A stretch of DNA of 50,460 bases from an uncultured Cytophagales bacterium (GTDB lineage: Bacteria > Bacteroidota > Bacteroidia > Cytophagales > UBA9547): positions 1-50,460 of the forward strand of contig CAMFLX010000017.1 in assembly GCA_945957555.1 (NCBI GenBank), read 5' to 3'. Made by a program: the position numbers and the translations under genes. A model generated the notes under the pieces. The model searched no databases, was not told where the DNA came from, and saw only the letters and a program-made list of their open reading frames with translations. Positions 17,111 to 26,259 of this stretch are shown piece by piece. Position 1 is the first letter of the stretch; each line of letters opens with the position of its first letter.

Positions 17111-17381
17111 TGAGCGAGTATTGTGGGTGGAAATAAAAGAACTACCAAACATCATAAAACTACCAATAAATTTATTTAACTCTTGGATGGACGATGACAA
17201 TCTTTGCAAATATTATTAAAACCTATCTAAGCAATTATAAAAACTTTTATACCATTATTGATCCATAGCGAAAAGCAAATGATTCCACTCTGAGCCCCAG
17301 AATCTACAATTATTGAATTTTTTCTTGTAAATATTTCCGCCACTTTAGATATTTACTACATAATACTAAGTCTGTATACCA

Positions 17382-18185
17382 TTGAAAACATCCCTATTGC
17401 TCATCAGTATTAGCATTTCAGCTTTTACGCAAACTCGAAACATATTATTCGGTGCCGAAAATGAAGGCGCTGGCAACATCATGTCTATTTCCCGCAATGA
17501 ATATGCGTCTATTGGCAACCCCTCAGGACTCGCTCTAGCTGACAGCACAACGGCATTGAGTGTTTCCACACAGCAGTATTTAAACATCAATACATTTGAC
17601 AAATACAGTGTAGCTGGCTATGTATCGATTAAAAGTGCGCGACTAGGCGTTGTGGTTCATAGGTTTGGCAACGAGATCTACAACGAACAACGAGCCAGTA
17701 TGGCATTTGCACATAAGATCAACACCATTAGTCTAGGCTTGACGCTAAATTACCACCAACTTTATGCGGAAGCTTACAGTGCAAAAAGAGCATTCAGTAT
17801 CGACTTTGGAGGGACAATTAAACTAAGTCCCCAATTAGAATTAGGCACATATATTACCAATATGAACCAAAGCCGAACTACAAGTTCTTCTAATGATATT
17901 ATAGCGACTTTAATGGCTGTAGGGCTGCGCTATCAAGTTTTCAAAAAACTGAGCATTGCTACAGAACTTGAAAAGCACACATATTATTCAATGAACATAA
18001 AAGTAGGTCTCAGATATAATATCAACAGAATCTTAGTATTATGTACGGGTGTGAATACAGCTAGTCAAAAGCTATTCCTTGGTGCGGGTATGAATTCCAG
18101 AAAAATATCATTTTGGTGTTCCTACTCATACAATTATTACTTACTTTCGGGAATTCAATTAACTTTAAAGTATCGATTTAGGTAA
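17382..18185 (+). CDS. PorV/PorQ-like outer-membrane barrel protein (hypothetical)
   Basis: A 267-residue exported protein with a signal peptide (MKTSLLLISISISAFTQT) followed by repeated amphipathic strands to the end (LTLKYRFR). The segment SISRNEYASIGNPSGLALAD resembles the N-terminal signature of PorV/PorQ/UPF0164-type barrels, where an N-P-A/S-G-L-A motif follows the signal. The role is unknown; relatives act as carriers in type IX secretion or are uncharacterised. The start is TTG at 17382, because the frame is closed by TAA at 17367 and contains no ATG before the signal peptide. It is followed 57 bp later by the phosphofructokinase gene. Confidence 0.65.
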   Translation: MKTSLLLISISISAFTQTRNILFGAENEGAGNIMSISRNEYASIGNPSGLALADSTTALSVSTQQYLNINTFDKYSVAGYVSIKSARLGVVVHRFGNEIYNEQRASMAFAHKINTISLGLTLNYHQLYAEAYSAKRAFSIDFGGTIKLSPQLELGTYITNMNQSRTTSSSNDIIATLMAVGLRYQVFKKLSIATELEKHTYYSMNIKVGLRYNINRILVLCTGVNTASQKLFLGAGMNSRKISFWCSYSYNYYLLSGIQLTLKYRFR

Positions 18186-18242
18186 TTTAATAGTTTTCTT
18201 GAATATTATACTTAAATTTAGAAACTAGATAAATTATTTTTT

Positions 18243-19583
18243 ATGGCACTTGACAAAATCGTATCCGAACTTTTATCTCTCGATTTATCCATCAAAAAAC
18301 TCGGGCCAGCACAATTTGATTCTTCTCTTAAAAACTCTGGCAACGTAGTATTTGTACCAGAGAATGAACGGATATTAGCTGTGATTGACAACAGTACAGT
18401 TGATGAGATTTTAAAAAATGAAAACAACAAGATTCCGGCTTTCGAAAAAGGAGGTCCAAGAGAAAAACTATACTTCAAGCCAGGCAAAACGGTATCCGCG
18501 GTCGTAACCTGTGGTGGACTTTGCCCTGGACTCAATTCTGTAATCAGAGCGATCGTAATGATGAACTACTACAGGTATGAAAAACAAATCACTTATGGTA
18601 TCAAATATGGCTATGCTGGCTTAGTAAAAGAACTGGGGCATGAAATAGATGTACTCACTGTAGACGACGTATCAGACATCCACACAAAAGGTGGGACTAT
18701 TCTTGGCTCCTCAAGAGGCAATCAAGATGCCAAAGAAATGGTGGATAGGCTTGAAGAATTAGGTGTGAATGTTTTGTACACTGTAGGTGGCGATGGTACT
18801 CAAAAGGGCGCTTTGATGCTCATGAAAGAAATCGAAAAAAGAGGTCTGGATATATCCGTAATAGGCATCCCCAAAACTATAGATAACGATATCAACTTCA
18901 TACAAAGATCTTTTGGTGTAGAAACTGCATTTTCTGAGGCATGTGAATCCATACATTCTGCTCACACTGAGGCCGATGGAGCGTACAATGGGATAGGACT
19001 TGTAAAACTCATGGGTAGAGAATCGGGCTTTGTGGCAGCCAATGCGGTACTTGCTACAGGGGAGGCCAATTTCTGTTTGATCCCAGAGGTTGACTTTGAT
19101 CTTGAGGGAGAAAAAGGACTGCTCAACCAAATAGAACAAAGGTTGCTCAGAAGGAATCATGTGGTGATTGTGGTAGCTGAAGGCGCTGGACAAAATTTCG
19201 TAAACGACCCTGCGAACTTACAGTACGACGCATCTGGAAACGTAAAACTGGGAGATATCGGACTTTTCATGAAAGACAAAATCAATGAATATTTCAAGAA
19301 AAGAGGTATCAATGTATCCACTAGATACATCGACCCAAGCTATAACATAAGGAGCTGTGCACCTACTCCAAACGACTCTATCTTTTGCTTTCAACTCGCC
19401 CAAATGGCAGTACACGCTGGAATGAGCGGACGCACTGGAATGGTCGTAGGTTATAACCATGGTCAATTCATACACTTACCCATGGAAGTTGCGACCTCAA
19501 AAAGGAAAAAAATAGATGTGCAAGGGCAACTGTGGCAATCGGTCCTAGAGGCTACAGGACAGCCCTCTAGTTTTAAAAATTAA
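18243..19583 (+). CDS. 6-phosphofructokinase, plant-like/group-X clade
   Basis: A 446-residue PFK-A family enzyme that phosphorylates fructose-6-phosphate in glycolysis. After an N-terminal extension of about 80 residues come TCGGLCPGLNSV (nucleotide loop, 89-100), GGDGTQKGA (182-190), PKTIDND with the catalytic Asp (210-216), LMGRESGFVAA and PEVDFDLEG. Gly in GGDGT points to ATP as phosphoryl donor (PPi enzymes usually have GGDD), while Lys in PKTIDND is shared with PPi and plant-type enzymes. The combination is that of the ATP-using long-chain clade. Donor choice needs assay. Confidence 0.9.
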   Translation: MALDKIVSELLSLDLSIKKLGPAQFDSSLKNSGNVVFVPENERILAVIDNSTVDEILKNENNKIPAFEKGGPREKLYFKPGKTVSAVVTCGGLCPGLNSVIRAIVMMNYYRYEKQITYGIKYGYAGLVKELGHEIDVLTVDDVSDIHTKGGTILGSSRGNQDAKEMVDRLEELGVNVLYTVGGDGTQKGALMLMKEIEKRGLDISVIGIPKTIDNDINFIQRSFGVETAFSEACESIHSAHTEADGAYNGIGLVKLMGRESGFVAANAVLATGEANFCLIPEVDFDLEGEKGLLNQIEQRLLRRNHVVIVVAEGAGQNFVNDPANLQYDASGNVKLGDIGLFMKDKINEYFKKRGINVSTRYIDPSYNIRSCAPTPNDSIFCFQLAQMAVHAGMSGRTGMVVGYNHGQFIHLPMEVATSKRKKIDVQGQLWQSVLEATGQPSSFKN

Positions 19584-19709
19584 AATTTTTGTCTATTCAT
19601 GTAACTATTGCAGTGTATAATTGTTAATAATGCGTAATTTGTGTTAGATAACATATCAAGTAATTACACTCAAAATTTCTATCGTTAATTTTTTTTAAAC
19701 ATTTTTAAT

Positions 19710-20315
19710 ATGGCATTCACATTACCAGCGTTACCATACGCAACAGATGCACTAGAACCACACATTGACAAAGCAACCATGGAAATCCACCATGGCAAAC
19801 ACCACAATGCGTACGTTACGAATCTCAACAACGCCATTGCAGGCACTGATGCTGAAAAACTTTCCATTGAAGAAATCAATAAGAACATCAGCAAATACCC
19901 AGTACCTGTAAGAAACAATGGTGGTGGTCACTTCAACCACAGCCTTTTCTGGACGATTATCGGTCCTAATGGCGGTGGCAAACCTACAGGCAAATTAGCC
20001 GAAGCCATAGACAAAGCTTTCGGTTCTTTTGATGCTTTCAAAGAAGAATTCACCAAAGCGGCAACTACTCGTTTTGGTTCTGGCTGGGCTTGGTTAAGTG
20101 TTAAGGATGGCGCTTTGTTCATCAGTTCTACACCAAACCAAGACAATCCTTTAATGGATGTTGACGGTATCAAAACAGGAACTCCAATACTTGGTCTTGA
20201 CGTGTGGGAACATGCATACTACTTGCACTACCAAAACAGAAGACCTGACTATATTGCAGCATTCTTCAATGTTGTAAATTGGTCAGCTGTTGAGGCGCTG
20301 TACGCTTCTGCGTAA
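19710..20315 (+). CDS. sodA: Superoxide dismutase, Fe/Mn family (Mn-like)
   Basis: A 201-residue cytosolic enzyme converting superoxide to oxygen and hydrogen peroxide. Metal ligands are His27 ([13 protein letters not shown]), His77 (NHSLFW), Asp164 and His168 (DVWEHAYY). Gly72/73 before the second ligand and Gln144 in TPNQDNPLM are the Mn-type pattern rather than the Fe-type Gln/Ala arrangement, so Mn or cambialistic use is likely. No signal peptide is seen. It is monocistronic, with a terminator behind it. Confidence 0.93.
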   Translation: MAFTLPALPYATDALEPHIDKATMEIHHGKHHNAYVTNLNNAIAGTDAEKLSIEEINKNISKYPVPVRNNGGGHFNHSLFWTIIGPNGGGKPTGKLAEAIDKAFGSFDAFKEEFTKAATTRFGSGWAWLSVKDGALFISSTPNQDNPLMDVDGIKTGTPILGLDVWEHAYYLHYQNRRPDYIAAFFNVVNWSAVEALYASA

Positions 20316-20339
20316 GCATCATTCGAGTTTAAAACTAAG

Positions 20340-20372
20340 GAATTAGCGGTCCAAAAGCCGCTAATTCTATTT
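20340..20372 (+). terminator. Terminator after the superoxide dismutase gene
   Basis: A perfect 10-bp stem, GAATTAGCGG (20340-20349) with CCGCTAATTC (20358-20367), loop of eight, followed by TATTTAT. It separates sod from the T6SS cluster. Confidence 0.8.
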
Positions 20373-20524
20373 ATAACCTATCCCATTTCTAAATACGCTA
20401 TGTTGCCTCAATTTAAAACCAAATCACAATCATAGTATTCAAAAAATGAATAAACATGCATGTTTTCTAAGTATTTTATTCTATTTTTGATTTTACGTAA
20501 GTACAAGTAATACTACCAGATATT

Positions 20525-20532
20525 TACTTTTG
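20525..20532 (+). promoter_or_regulatory. Putative -7 box upstream of tssE
   Basis: TACTTTTG, a TAnnTTTG match 14 bp before the tssE ATG, which would leave a very short leader. No TTG at the -33 spacing was found, so this is tentative. Confidence 0.3.
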
Positions 20533-20546
20533 AATAGATTTAAGAT

Positions 20547-20984
20547 ATGTTATCAGAATTCTATAAATACCCGCTGAAAATTTCCGACATATTTGAAGGG
20601 AGAGAACTCTCCAAATGTGAACTTGGAGAGTCCATATCTCAAAACCTTCAACTCATCATCACAAGTCATTATGGTGAGCATAGGTACAACCCTACCTTTG
20701 GCTGCGAAATCTGGGAAATGGACTTTGACTTGATCATGAGTATCCGAATCTGGGAGGAAAAGTTGCGTAAATCATTGGTTTCTGCTGTAGCTGATAACGA
20801 AAAAAGAATAGAAAACATTGATATAGAGGTACGTGTGTCAGAGGTAGAAAAGCAAAACCCATTTGACAAGTATATCGCTATCAAAAGAAGGGTCGATATT
20901 TTTGTAAAAGGTAACGTGGCCGAAACAGGGGAGAAATATCATTTCCACACCGATTTATTTTTAAGCCCCATTTCCTACAATTAA
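20547..20984 (+). CDS. tssE: T6SS baseplate protein TssE (gp25-like)
   Basis: A 145-residue protein of the gp25/lysozyme-like baseplate family. In T6SS it belongs to the baseplate wedge with TssF and TssG and initiates sheath assembly. The family core is visible as SISQNLQLIITSHYGEHRYNPTFGCEIWEMDF (about residues 32-63; E for GEHR-type loops) followed by the helix WEEKLRKSLVSAVADNEKRI. It starts a two-gene plus-strand unit, 25 bp ahead of tssF. Unlike many clusters, the sheath genes are not next to it. Confidence 0.85.
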   Translation: MLSEFYKYPLKISDIFEGRELSKCELGESISQNLQLIITSHYGEHRYNPTFGCEIWEMDFDLIMSIRIWEEKLRKSLVSAVADNEKRIENIDIEVRVSEVEKQNPFDKYIAIKRRVDIFVKGNVAETGEKYHFHTDLFLSPISYN

Positions 20985-21009
20985 TTCAGAACAATTTTCA
21001 TAGCTATAA

Positions 21010-22851
21010 ATGGATCAAACAGCTTACATCAACGAAGAACTTAAGGGCAGAATGCTTAGGCACGTTTCTGCAATATGGGGCGTACGCAATACCGACGCAT
21101 TAGACCCATTAGTCAGGTTACTAGTAGAGGCTATAGCAGGTGAGCTCCAAAAAACACATCATGAAATAGACAATTTCGAAAAACGAATTCTAGAGAAAAT
21201 CGCAATCCTCCTTACCCCTGGTATATTATCTTCTCCATATCCGGCTCATGCGGTAGTCCATGCACAACCCATCGAGTCTACCCACACCATAACCACAAAA
21301 ACGCACTTTTTCCATTCTAAGAAAATAGCTAACGAAAAGGAACCACCTCACGACTTGTTTTTCACACCAGTTGTAGACATGAAACTCTTCAATGGCTATG
21401 TGAAATACATTGTTTCTGGAAGTAAGGCATTTGTGATGGACAGCCCACTTCAAAAATCAATATATATCAACGGGCAACAGCGGACAGAGTACAACAATTC
21501 TATTTGGATCGGACTCAAACTTGATGACAACATTAAAAATCTAGAAAAGTTAAGTTTTTACATAGATTTCAAAAATACGGGATATAAACAACAACTCTTT
21601 GCGCTATTTCACTCCAGCCAATGGTTTGTAGATAAGCATCAATTGCAAATGGGCAAAGGTACCATGTACAATCATGCACTCAAAAAGGCTGAATTATTCA
21701 CCGATTTTGATACCATGCACTTGCTGGAGAAAGAGATTGCTCACTTATATGACGAACAATTCATCAGTATAGAAGACGCCACATTCCAAATTAACGAGCA
21801 GACGAGAACTCGTCACCCTAAGGAATTTGATGCAATTTTTAACAAAGGAGATCTTGTCAAATTTACAGAAGACCTCCTTTGGGTCAGAATCATAACGCCA
21901 AGTATTGTAGAAGAACGCATGCTTATAGACATGTTTGTATCTATTAATGCATTCCCTGTATTGAACCGAAAACTCAATAAACTTCACTATAGACTCAAGA
22001 GCATTACCAATATCATTCCTATAAAATCGTCTCAGTACGATTATTTTATAGCAGTAGACTCGCTTAAAGACGCATTTGGCAAGACTTACAAGCAAATCCC
22101 ATACTCAGAGGACGATAACGAACTTACTGGCACCTATTCCATAAGAAAAAGTGGTACCGAAAGAATTGATGCTCGTAGCTCCAAAGAATACTTAAGATAT
22201 TTGATCGAGTTGGTCAGGGATGAGTCCGTAGCATTTGCAAGCTATGGTCAAGACACGATCACTTCACTGTCTAAAGAACTAGACAAAATCTTAGCACAAA
22301 TAGAGCAGCGTGTAAAGCAAAGCAAAAGCCTACATACAGACTCGCACTACTATGTAACAGTAGAGTCTAGCAATAATACAGAGGTCTTTTTTATGGATTA
22401 TTGGACTACCAACAGCATCCACGCCAACAGTATACATGCTGGTGTGAAACTTCACCTTTATGAGGGTACTGAAATCAAGGCAGGATCAACGGTATTTTTA
22501 TCCACCACATCAGGAGGCAAGGGTGGCTTAGAACCTGCCAGACACGTAGATGCGTACAAATATGCAGTACTGAGCCATAACAAAATAGTAACCGTAGAGG
22601 ATATCAAAGCATTCTTCTATTATGAACTAGGTGACAAAATAGATCAAGTAAATGTACGAAAGGGGTTGATCAATAGCGAAAATCCAAAAGAGGGTTTAAT
22701 TAGATGCGTAGAAATTGAGCTTGTCAAGAAAAAAAATGGGGCATCGGATCTTGATCCTGCAGAATGGGAATCTCTATTAAATAGGTTAAAGTCCAAGATG
22801 GAACTCAGATCTTCATTAAATATGAATTTTGTACTTAAACTTTCCGAATAG
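21010..22851 (+). CDS. tssF: T6SS baseplate subunit TssF
   Basis: A 613-residue TssF/VasA-family protein, the wedge subunit that links the T6SS baseplate to sheath and spike. Family traits are the N-terminal helical block (KGRMLRHVSAIWGV, then LVRLLVEAIAGELQKTHHEIDNFEKRILEKIAILLTP at about residues 37-73), the long beta-rich middle, and the C-terminal segment with SLYDGTEI-like HLYEGTEIKAGSTVFLSTTSGGKG. Length is normal. It ends five bases before the stop of the convergent tssG with no terminator between, so the 3' ends of both transcripts probably overlap. Confidence 0.85.
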   Translation: MDQTAYINEELKGRMLRHVSAIWGVRNTDALDPLVRLLVEAIAGELQKTHHEIDNFEKRILEKIAILLTPGILSSPYPAHAVVHAQPIESTHTITTKTHFFHSKKIANEKEPPHDLFFTPVVDMKLFNGYVKYIVSGSKAFVMDSPLQKSIYINGQQRTEYNNSIWIGLKLDDNIKNLEKLSFYIDFKNTGYKQQLFALFHSSQWFVDKHQLQMGKGTMYNHALKKAELFTDFDTMHLLEKEIAHLYDEQFISIEDATFQINEQTRTRHPKEFDAIFNKGDLVKFTEDLLWVRIITPSIVEERMLIDMFVSINAFPVLNRKLNKLHYRLKSITNIIPIKSSQYDYFIAVDSLKDAFGKTYKQIPYSEDDNELTGTYSIRKSGTERIDARSSKEYLRYLIELVRDESVAFASYGQDTITSLSKELDKILAQIEQRVKQSKSLHTDSHYYVTVESSNNTEVFFMDYWTTNSIHANSIHAGVKLHLYEGTEIKAGSTVFLSTTSGGKGGLEPARHVDAYKYAVLSHNKIVTVEDIKAFFYYELGDKIDQVNVRKGLINSENPKEGLIRCVEIELVKKKNGASDLDPAEWESLLNRLKSKMELRSSLNMNFVLKLSE

Positions 22852-22856
22852 AGAGT

Positions 22857-23795
22857 CTATAACACGGCATTTACGCCCAAGAGCACAGAAGTATTGTCCA
22901 ATTTAAATTCACTGGTTTGTTTGTCAACAACAAACTCTTTGTAAACATAGTAATTGGCCGAAACAAAGTAATCCATCAAATCCTCAATGATTCCATTATT
23001 CTTGCCTCCTATCGAATAATCGACGAATTCGCTTGGAGTCAATGGCCCCAGTTTTACCAAAACATCTAATTCTCCATCATTGACTACAGTTCCTAAAGTT
23101 GTATTGATCCCCAACTGGGCTTCACCCACAGGAACAGGCTCGTATAAGTTTCTAGTAATATAATGTTTATAAAGACTCACCTCTACATCAATACCCAAAA
23201 TCAAACTTATACTCTTGGAGATAAGGTCAAAATCATTTCTAATCGCATGGATGAGAGGAATAATCCTTAAAAAAATGTACGCATGTCGTGTATCCAACCT
23301 CTTCAAAATTGGCCATCCCTCAGAAAATACACTAATGAGCTTAGAATTATCAATATTCTTTTCAAAATCTTCTTCTAAACTATAAAGAAGGGCTTTTACA
23401 TGATTGTATTCATATTCAAAGGGCAAAAAGAACTGACGCGCACTTTTTTCTTCACGTCTGTGCCTCTTGATTTCATCAATGACTTCATACTTATTCTTCT
23501 CGGTCTTGCCTCTTGTTGGTTGGTGAAAAATATTTTCAGGCAAAGCGTCATACAAACCATCTCGATGCGTATGTAGAAAAATATAATCTTTGTTGTCGTA
23601 ACTAAGAGAATCAATATGGAAACCTGAGACCTCCTTCCTGTAGGCCCGCTTGGACATACTCTCTGATTGTACTATAATTTGATCAGGATGTATCCCCTCT
23701 TTTACAAGTGCCGATACAAGTGCTTCAACACGGTAGTCTGTATCTAGATCTAATATGTTGTACCTAAGTCGCTCTAATGTTTCCTCTTTGATCAT
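22857..23795 (-). CDS. tssG: T6SS baseplate subunit TssG
   Basis: A 312-residue TssG/VasB-like baseplate protein. The N-terminal half is helical (TLERLRYNILDLDTDYRVEALV, then FFLPFEYEYNHVKALLYSLEEDFE). The C-terminal half carries the family's AQLGINTTLGTVVNDGELDVLVKLGPLTPSEFVDY block (about 225-258). Together with TssE and TssF it forms the wedge of the baseplate. It is the last gene of the seven-gene minus-strand operon, 11 bp behind tssR, and faces tssF tail to tail. Sequence similarity in this family is low, so the assignment rests on the C-terminal block and context. Confidence 0.75.
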   Translation of the reverse strand: MIKEETLERLRYNILDLDTDYRVEALVSALVKEGIHPDQIIVQSESMSKRAYRKEVSGFHIDSLSYDNKDYIFLHTHRDGLYDALPENIFHQPTRGKTEKNKYEVIDEIKRHRREEKSARQFFLPFEYEYNHVKALLYSLEEDFEKNIDNSKLISVFSEGWPILKRLDTRHAYIFLRIIPLIHAIRNDFDLISKSISLILGIDVEVSLYKHYITRNLYEPVPVGEAQLGINTTLGTVVNDGELDVLVKLGPLTPSEFVDYSIGGKNNGIIEDLMDYFVSANYYVYKEFVVDKQTSEFKLDNTSVLLGVNAVL

Positions 23796-23806
23796 TACAA
23801 ACAGAG

Positions 23807-26236
23807 TTATGGCAAATAATCCTCTGAAACCCAGTAATATGGAATACCATTGGAAATATAAATATACTTGTCGTTGTCACGGAGTGAATAATATTTCTGC
23901 AACTTCTTATTCATATTATCCAAAATGGACTTGAACTCTCCATCATTATTCGCCATCGGACTTGTAAGCTTGTTAATGTTAAATGCATTCATCGCATTAT
24001 TATCTGGAGTATAGCCACATACTTCATGAAAGAACCTAGCTAATGAAATATCCTTAGAGATTGTATTCTGTTTTTTAGCTGAATAAGTATCAATTACTTT
24101 ATTAATCGATCTAAAGCAGTTCATCTTGCCTGCATCATCGTATTGAGTAGCAAGAATATCAAACTTAAGGCTCTTAAACATATCATACAGCTCATTGTAC
24201 TCATCTCGAGAGAGCAACAAACTCTGCTTGTAGTATTTGGTTGCATTATTAGGATCTTTAGGAACAATGGTATAACCCGTTGCAAAATAATTATAGTTAA
24301 TGCTCTTCAAAGATGAATACGCATCCTTATTAACCATTTCTAAGGAACTATAGTATCTTTCAAACAGTTTATTAACATTGCTATTAAACACCGTTGGGCT
24401 ATTAAATACGCTACTAATGGATTTGATGAGGTTCTTATTATCGGTATCCACCTGTACGATTAGACTATCAATCGCATCATTTAAATACTTCCCTTCAGTT
24501 TTATTACCCACCGTAGGGAATACTATAAATCCTTGTGAAACAGAATTTTGCGGATAATCCAAACAATAAACGTTGTTAGCACCCGTAATCAACCCTTTAA
24601 AACTATTTGCATTCGCATTTTCAAGATTACTGCCGACCATTTTTTCACGTTTATAAACGGATATCTTCTCTGTCGATCTTTTGATGAGAGATTTGGCTTC
24701 CTGAACAAATGCAGAGTAATTATTGCCATTACCATTATAAGGTTGATAAAAAATCATCCTTGCGTTACTTTTGGCCAACTCATCAGTAATCTTCTCAGAT
24801 GCTCCCTTGTAAGTCGCATCTCCAAATCCTGCATCAGCCTGACTGCTGATTACTACAACAATATTCGTTTCTTTTTCTAAACCCTTAAATAATTTATTAG
24901 CGTTAGTAAGCCCATTCACTATACCTAAAGCAGCTGCTGTCTTTTTGTTTTCAACGCTACCTTTTGCCATATTAATGAGCTTTGGTAGTATATCCGAATA
25001 TTTATCTTTAAGTTCAGGCGTTTCTGAAAAAAAAGCAGAACAATTTACTGTTCCATACTTAAAATTATATTCATCGTTTTTAGAACTAAAAAAATTACTA
25101 AGCTCTTGGATCGTATTAGTAAGTGCATATAGATATTCCTTGGTGTCATTGTCCATATTGATGGCAAAAACAATGTTAATGTTTTTACTCTTGTCAATTA
25201 ATTCACAAAGCTTTGAATAATTCAATTTCGCGCCATTGATATTATAAATATAACTATCCGTCCTATCAAATGGATTAAGTACCACACCCGACTTAATGAT
25301 TTTATATTTACCATTATTATCATTAAAGTACTCTATATTAAACACAGGTGTCTTTGACCACAAATGCTCTTGCACATCGCACCCCAACCTTACCATAGGA
25401 TAACTGATGGCGCCATTTAATCTGAAAGTTTTGGCTTGTTCAATATTTGAATATAGGGCAGTCTGAGAAATAATTTTTGGCGAATTGTCTGCCGGCTCTA
25501 TACACAATCTAGCACCCCATGATTGAACCAACCCAGCATGGGTCCAACCTATAATCTGCTTTGAGGCGTCACTTGGCGAAAAACTACTTTTTTTACCAAT
25601 AAGTACACGGTCTTTATATTGCCTATACACGTATACTATTTGATCAAAATCTTGCGCACCAGTGTCAATCTTTGCTGTGAGTTCTGGATCAGAATAAATC
25701 TGAACCTTTGACCTGTCAGTAAATTTCCTCACATTATCAAAGATTTTACCACTAGTCAACATGGTTACATACTTCAATGGCCTTTTCGTTGCAGCATCAA
25801 CCAAACTATTATCGGCCAATACTAAATGTGAACGATCTATCCATCCTACTGTTTCAACTTTATCAGGCTCTATTATAGAATTAGGAAATTTAAGATTGCC
25901 AGGGTTATACTTTATCAATTCAAATGCATCACCCACAACATTTGCAACGTAAAAACTATCCAAAAATTTAACCTTGCCAATCGCCTTGGAAAACTTAGCA
26001 TCTGCAAATACTACATTCTCATTGCGATCAGAATACACCACCCATGGCTGATCCAAAGTGCTTTTATTATCCAACAATGGATTGGTTGGATATGCATATA
26101 TATATGGTTCCTTCTCAACCTTTTTTATTTTAGCAGAAGAAAACTTTGGCAATTGTGAATGAGCATTAAATACTACAAATAATATACAAACAGAACAAAT
26201 TATGCCCCTCAATGTCATATAACGCGTTTTTTCCAT
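23807..26236 (-). CDS. tssR: T6SSiii envelope component TssR
   Basis: An exported protein of 809 residues with a signal peptide (about 12-28, ICSVCILFVVFNAHSQ). The N-terminal third is beta-rich and SH3-like, with PWVVYSDRNENVVF and two VGWIDRSHLVLAD/IGWTHAGLVQSW blocks. The middle (about 345-530) looks like a von Willebrand A-type fold (NINIVFAINMDNDTKEYLYALTN, later TNIVVVISSQAD). The C-terminal third is helical. This plan fits TssR, one of the proteins specific to the Bacteroidota T6SSiii, which works with TssN, TssO, TssP and TssQ as the trans-envelope complex replacing TssJLM. It lies between the PKD protein and tssG with short gaps. Confidence 0.75.
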   Translation of the reverse strand: MEKTRYMTLRGIICSVCILFVVFNAHSQLPKFSSAKIKKVEKEPYIYAYPTNPLLDNKSTLDQPWVVYSDRNENVVFADAKFSKAIGKVKFLDSFYVANVVGDAFELIKYNPGNLKFPNSIIEPDKVETVGWIDRSHLVLADNSLVDAATKRPLKYVTMLTSGKIFDNVRKFTDRSKVQIYSDPELTAKIDTGAQDFDQIVYVYRQYKDRVLIGKKSSFSPSDASKQIIGWTHAGLVQSWGARLCIEPADNSPKIISQTALYSNIEQAKTFRLNGAISYPMVRLGCDVQEHLWSKTPVFNIEYFNDNNGKYKIIKSGVVLNPFDRTDSYIYNINGAKLNYSKLCELIDKSKNINIVFAINMDNDTKEYLYALTNTIQELSNFFSSKNDEYNFKYGTVNCSAFFSETPELKDKYSDILPKLINMAKGSVENKKTAAALGIVNGLTNANKLFKGLEKETNIVVVISSQADAGFGDATYKGASEKITDELAKSNARMIFYQPYNGNGNNYSAFVQEAKSLIKRSTEKISVYKREKMVGSNLENANANSFKGLITGANNVYCLDYPQNSVSQGFIVFPTVGNKTEGKYLNDAIDSLIVQVDTDNKNLIKSISSVFNSPTVFNSNVNKLFERYYSSLEMVNKDAYSSLKSINYNYFATGYTIVPKDPNNATKYYKQSLLLSRDEYNELYDMFKSLKFDILATQYDDAGKMNCFRSINKVIDTYSAKKQNTISKDISLARFFHEVCGYTPDNNAMNAFNINKLTSPMANNDGEFKSILDNMNKKLQKYYSLRDNDKYIYISNGIPYYWVSEDYLP

Positions 26237-26259
26237 TTACTGTAAATGTAATATATTAA

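Noticed and set aside
17010-17219. Frames on both strands through the GC-richer islet (also 16967-17209 minus)
   Set aside because: Odd amino-acid composition, overlapping frames on both strands and no upstream signals point to non-coding repeat-like DNA rather than a gene.
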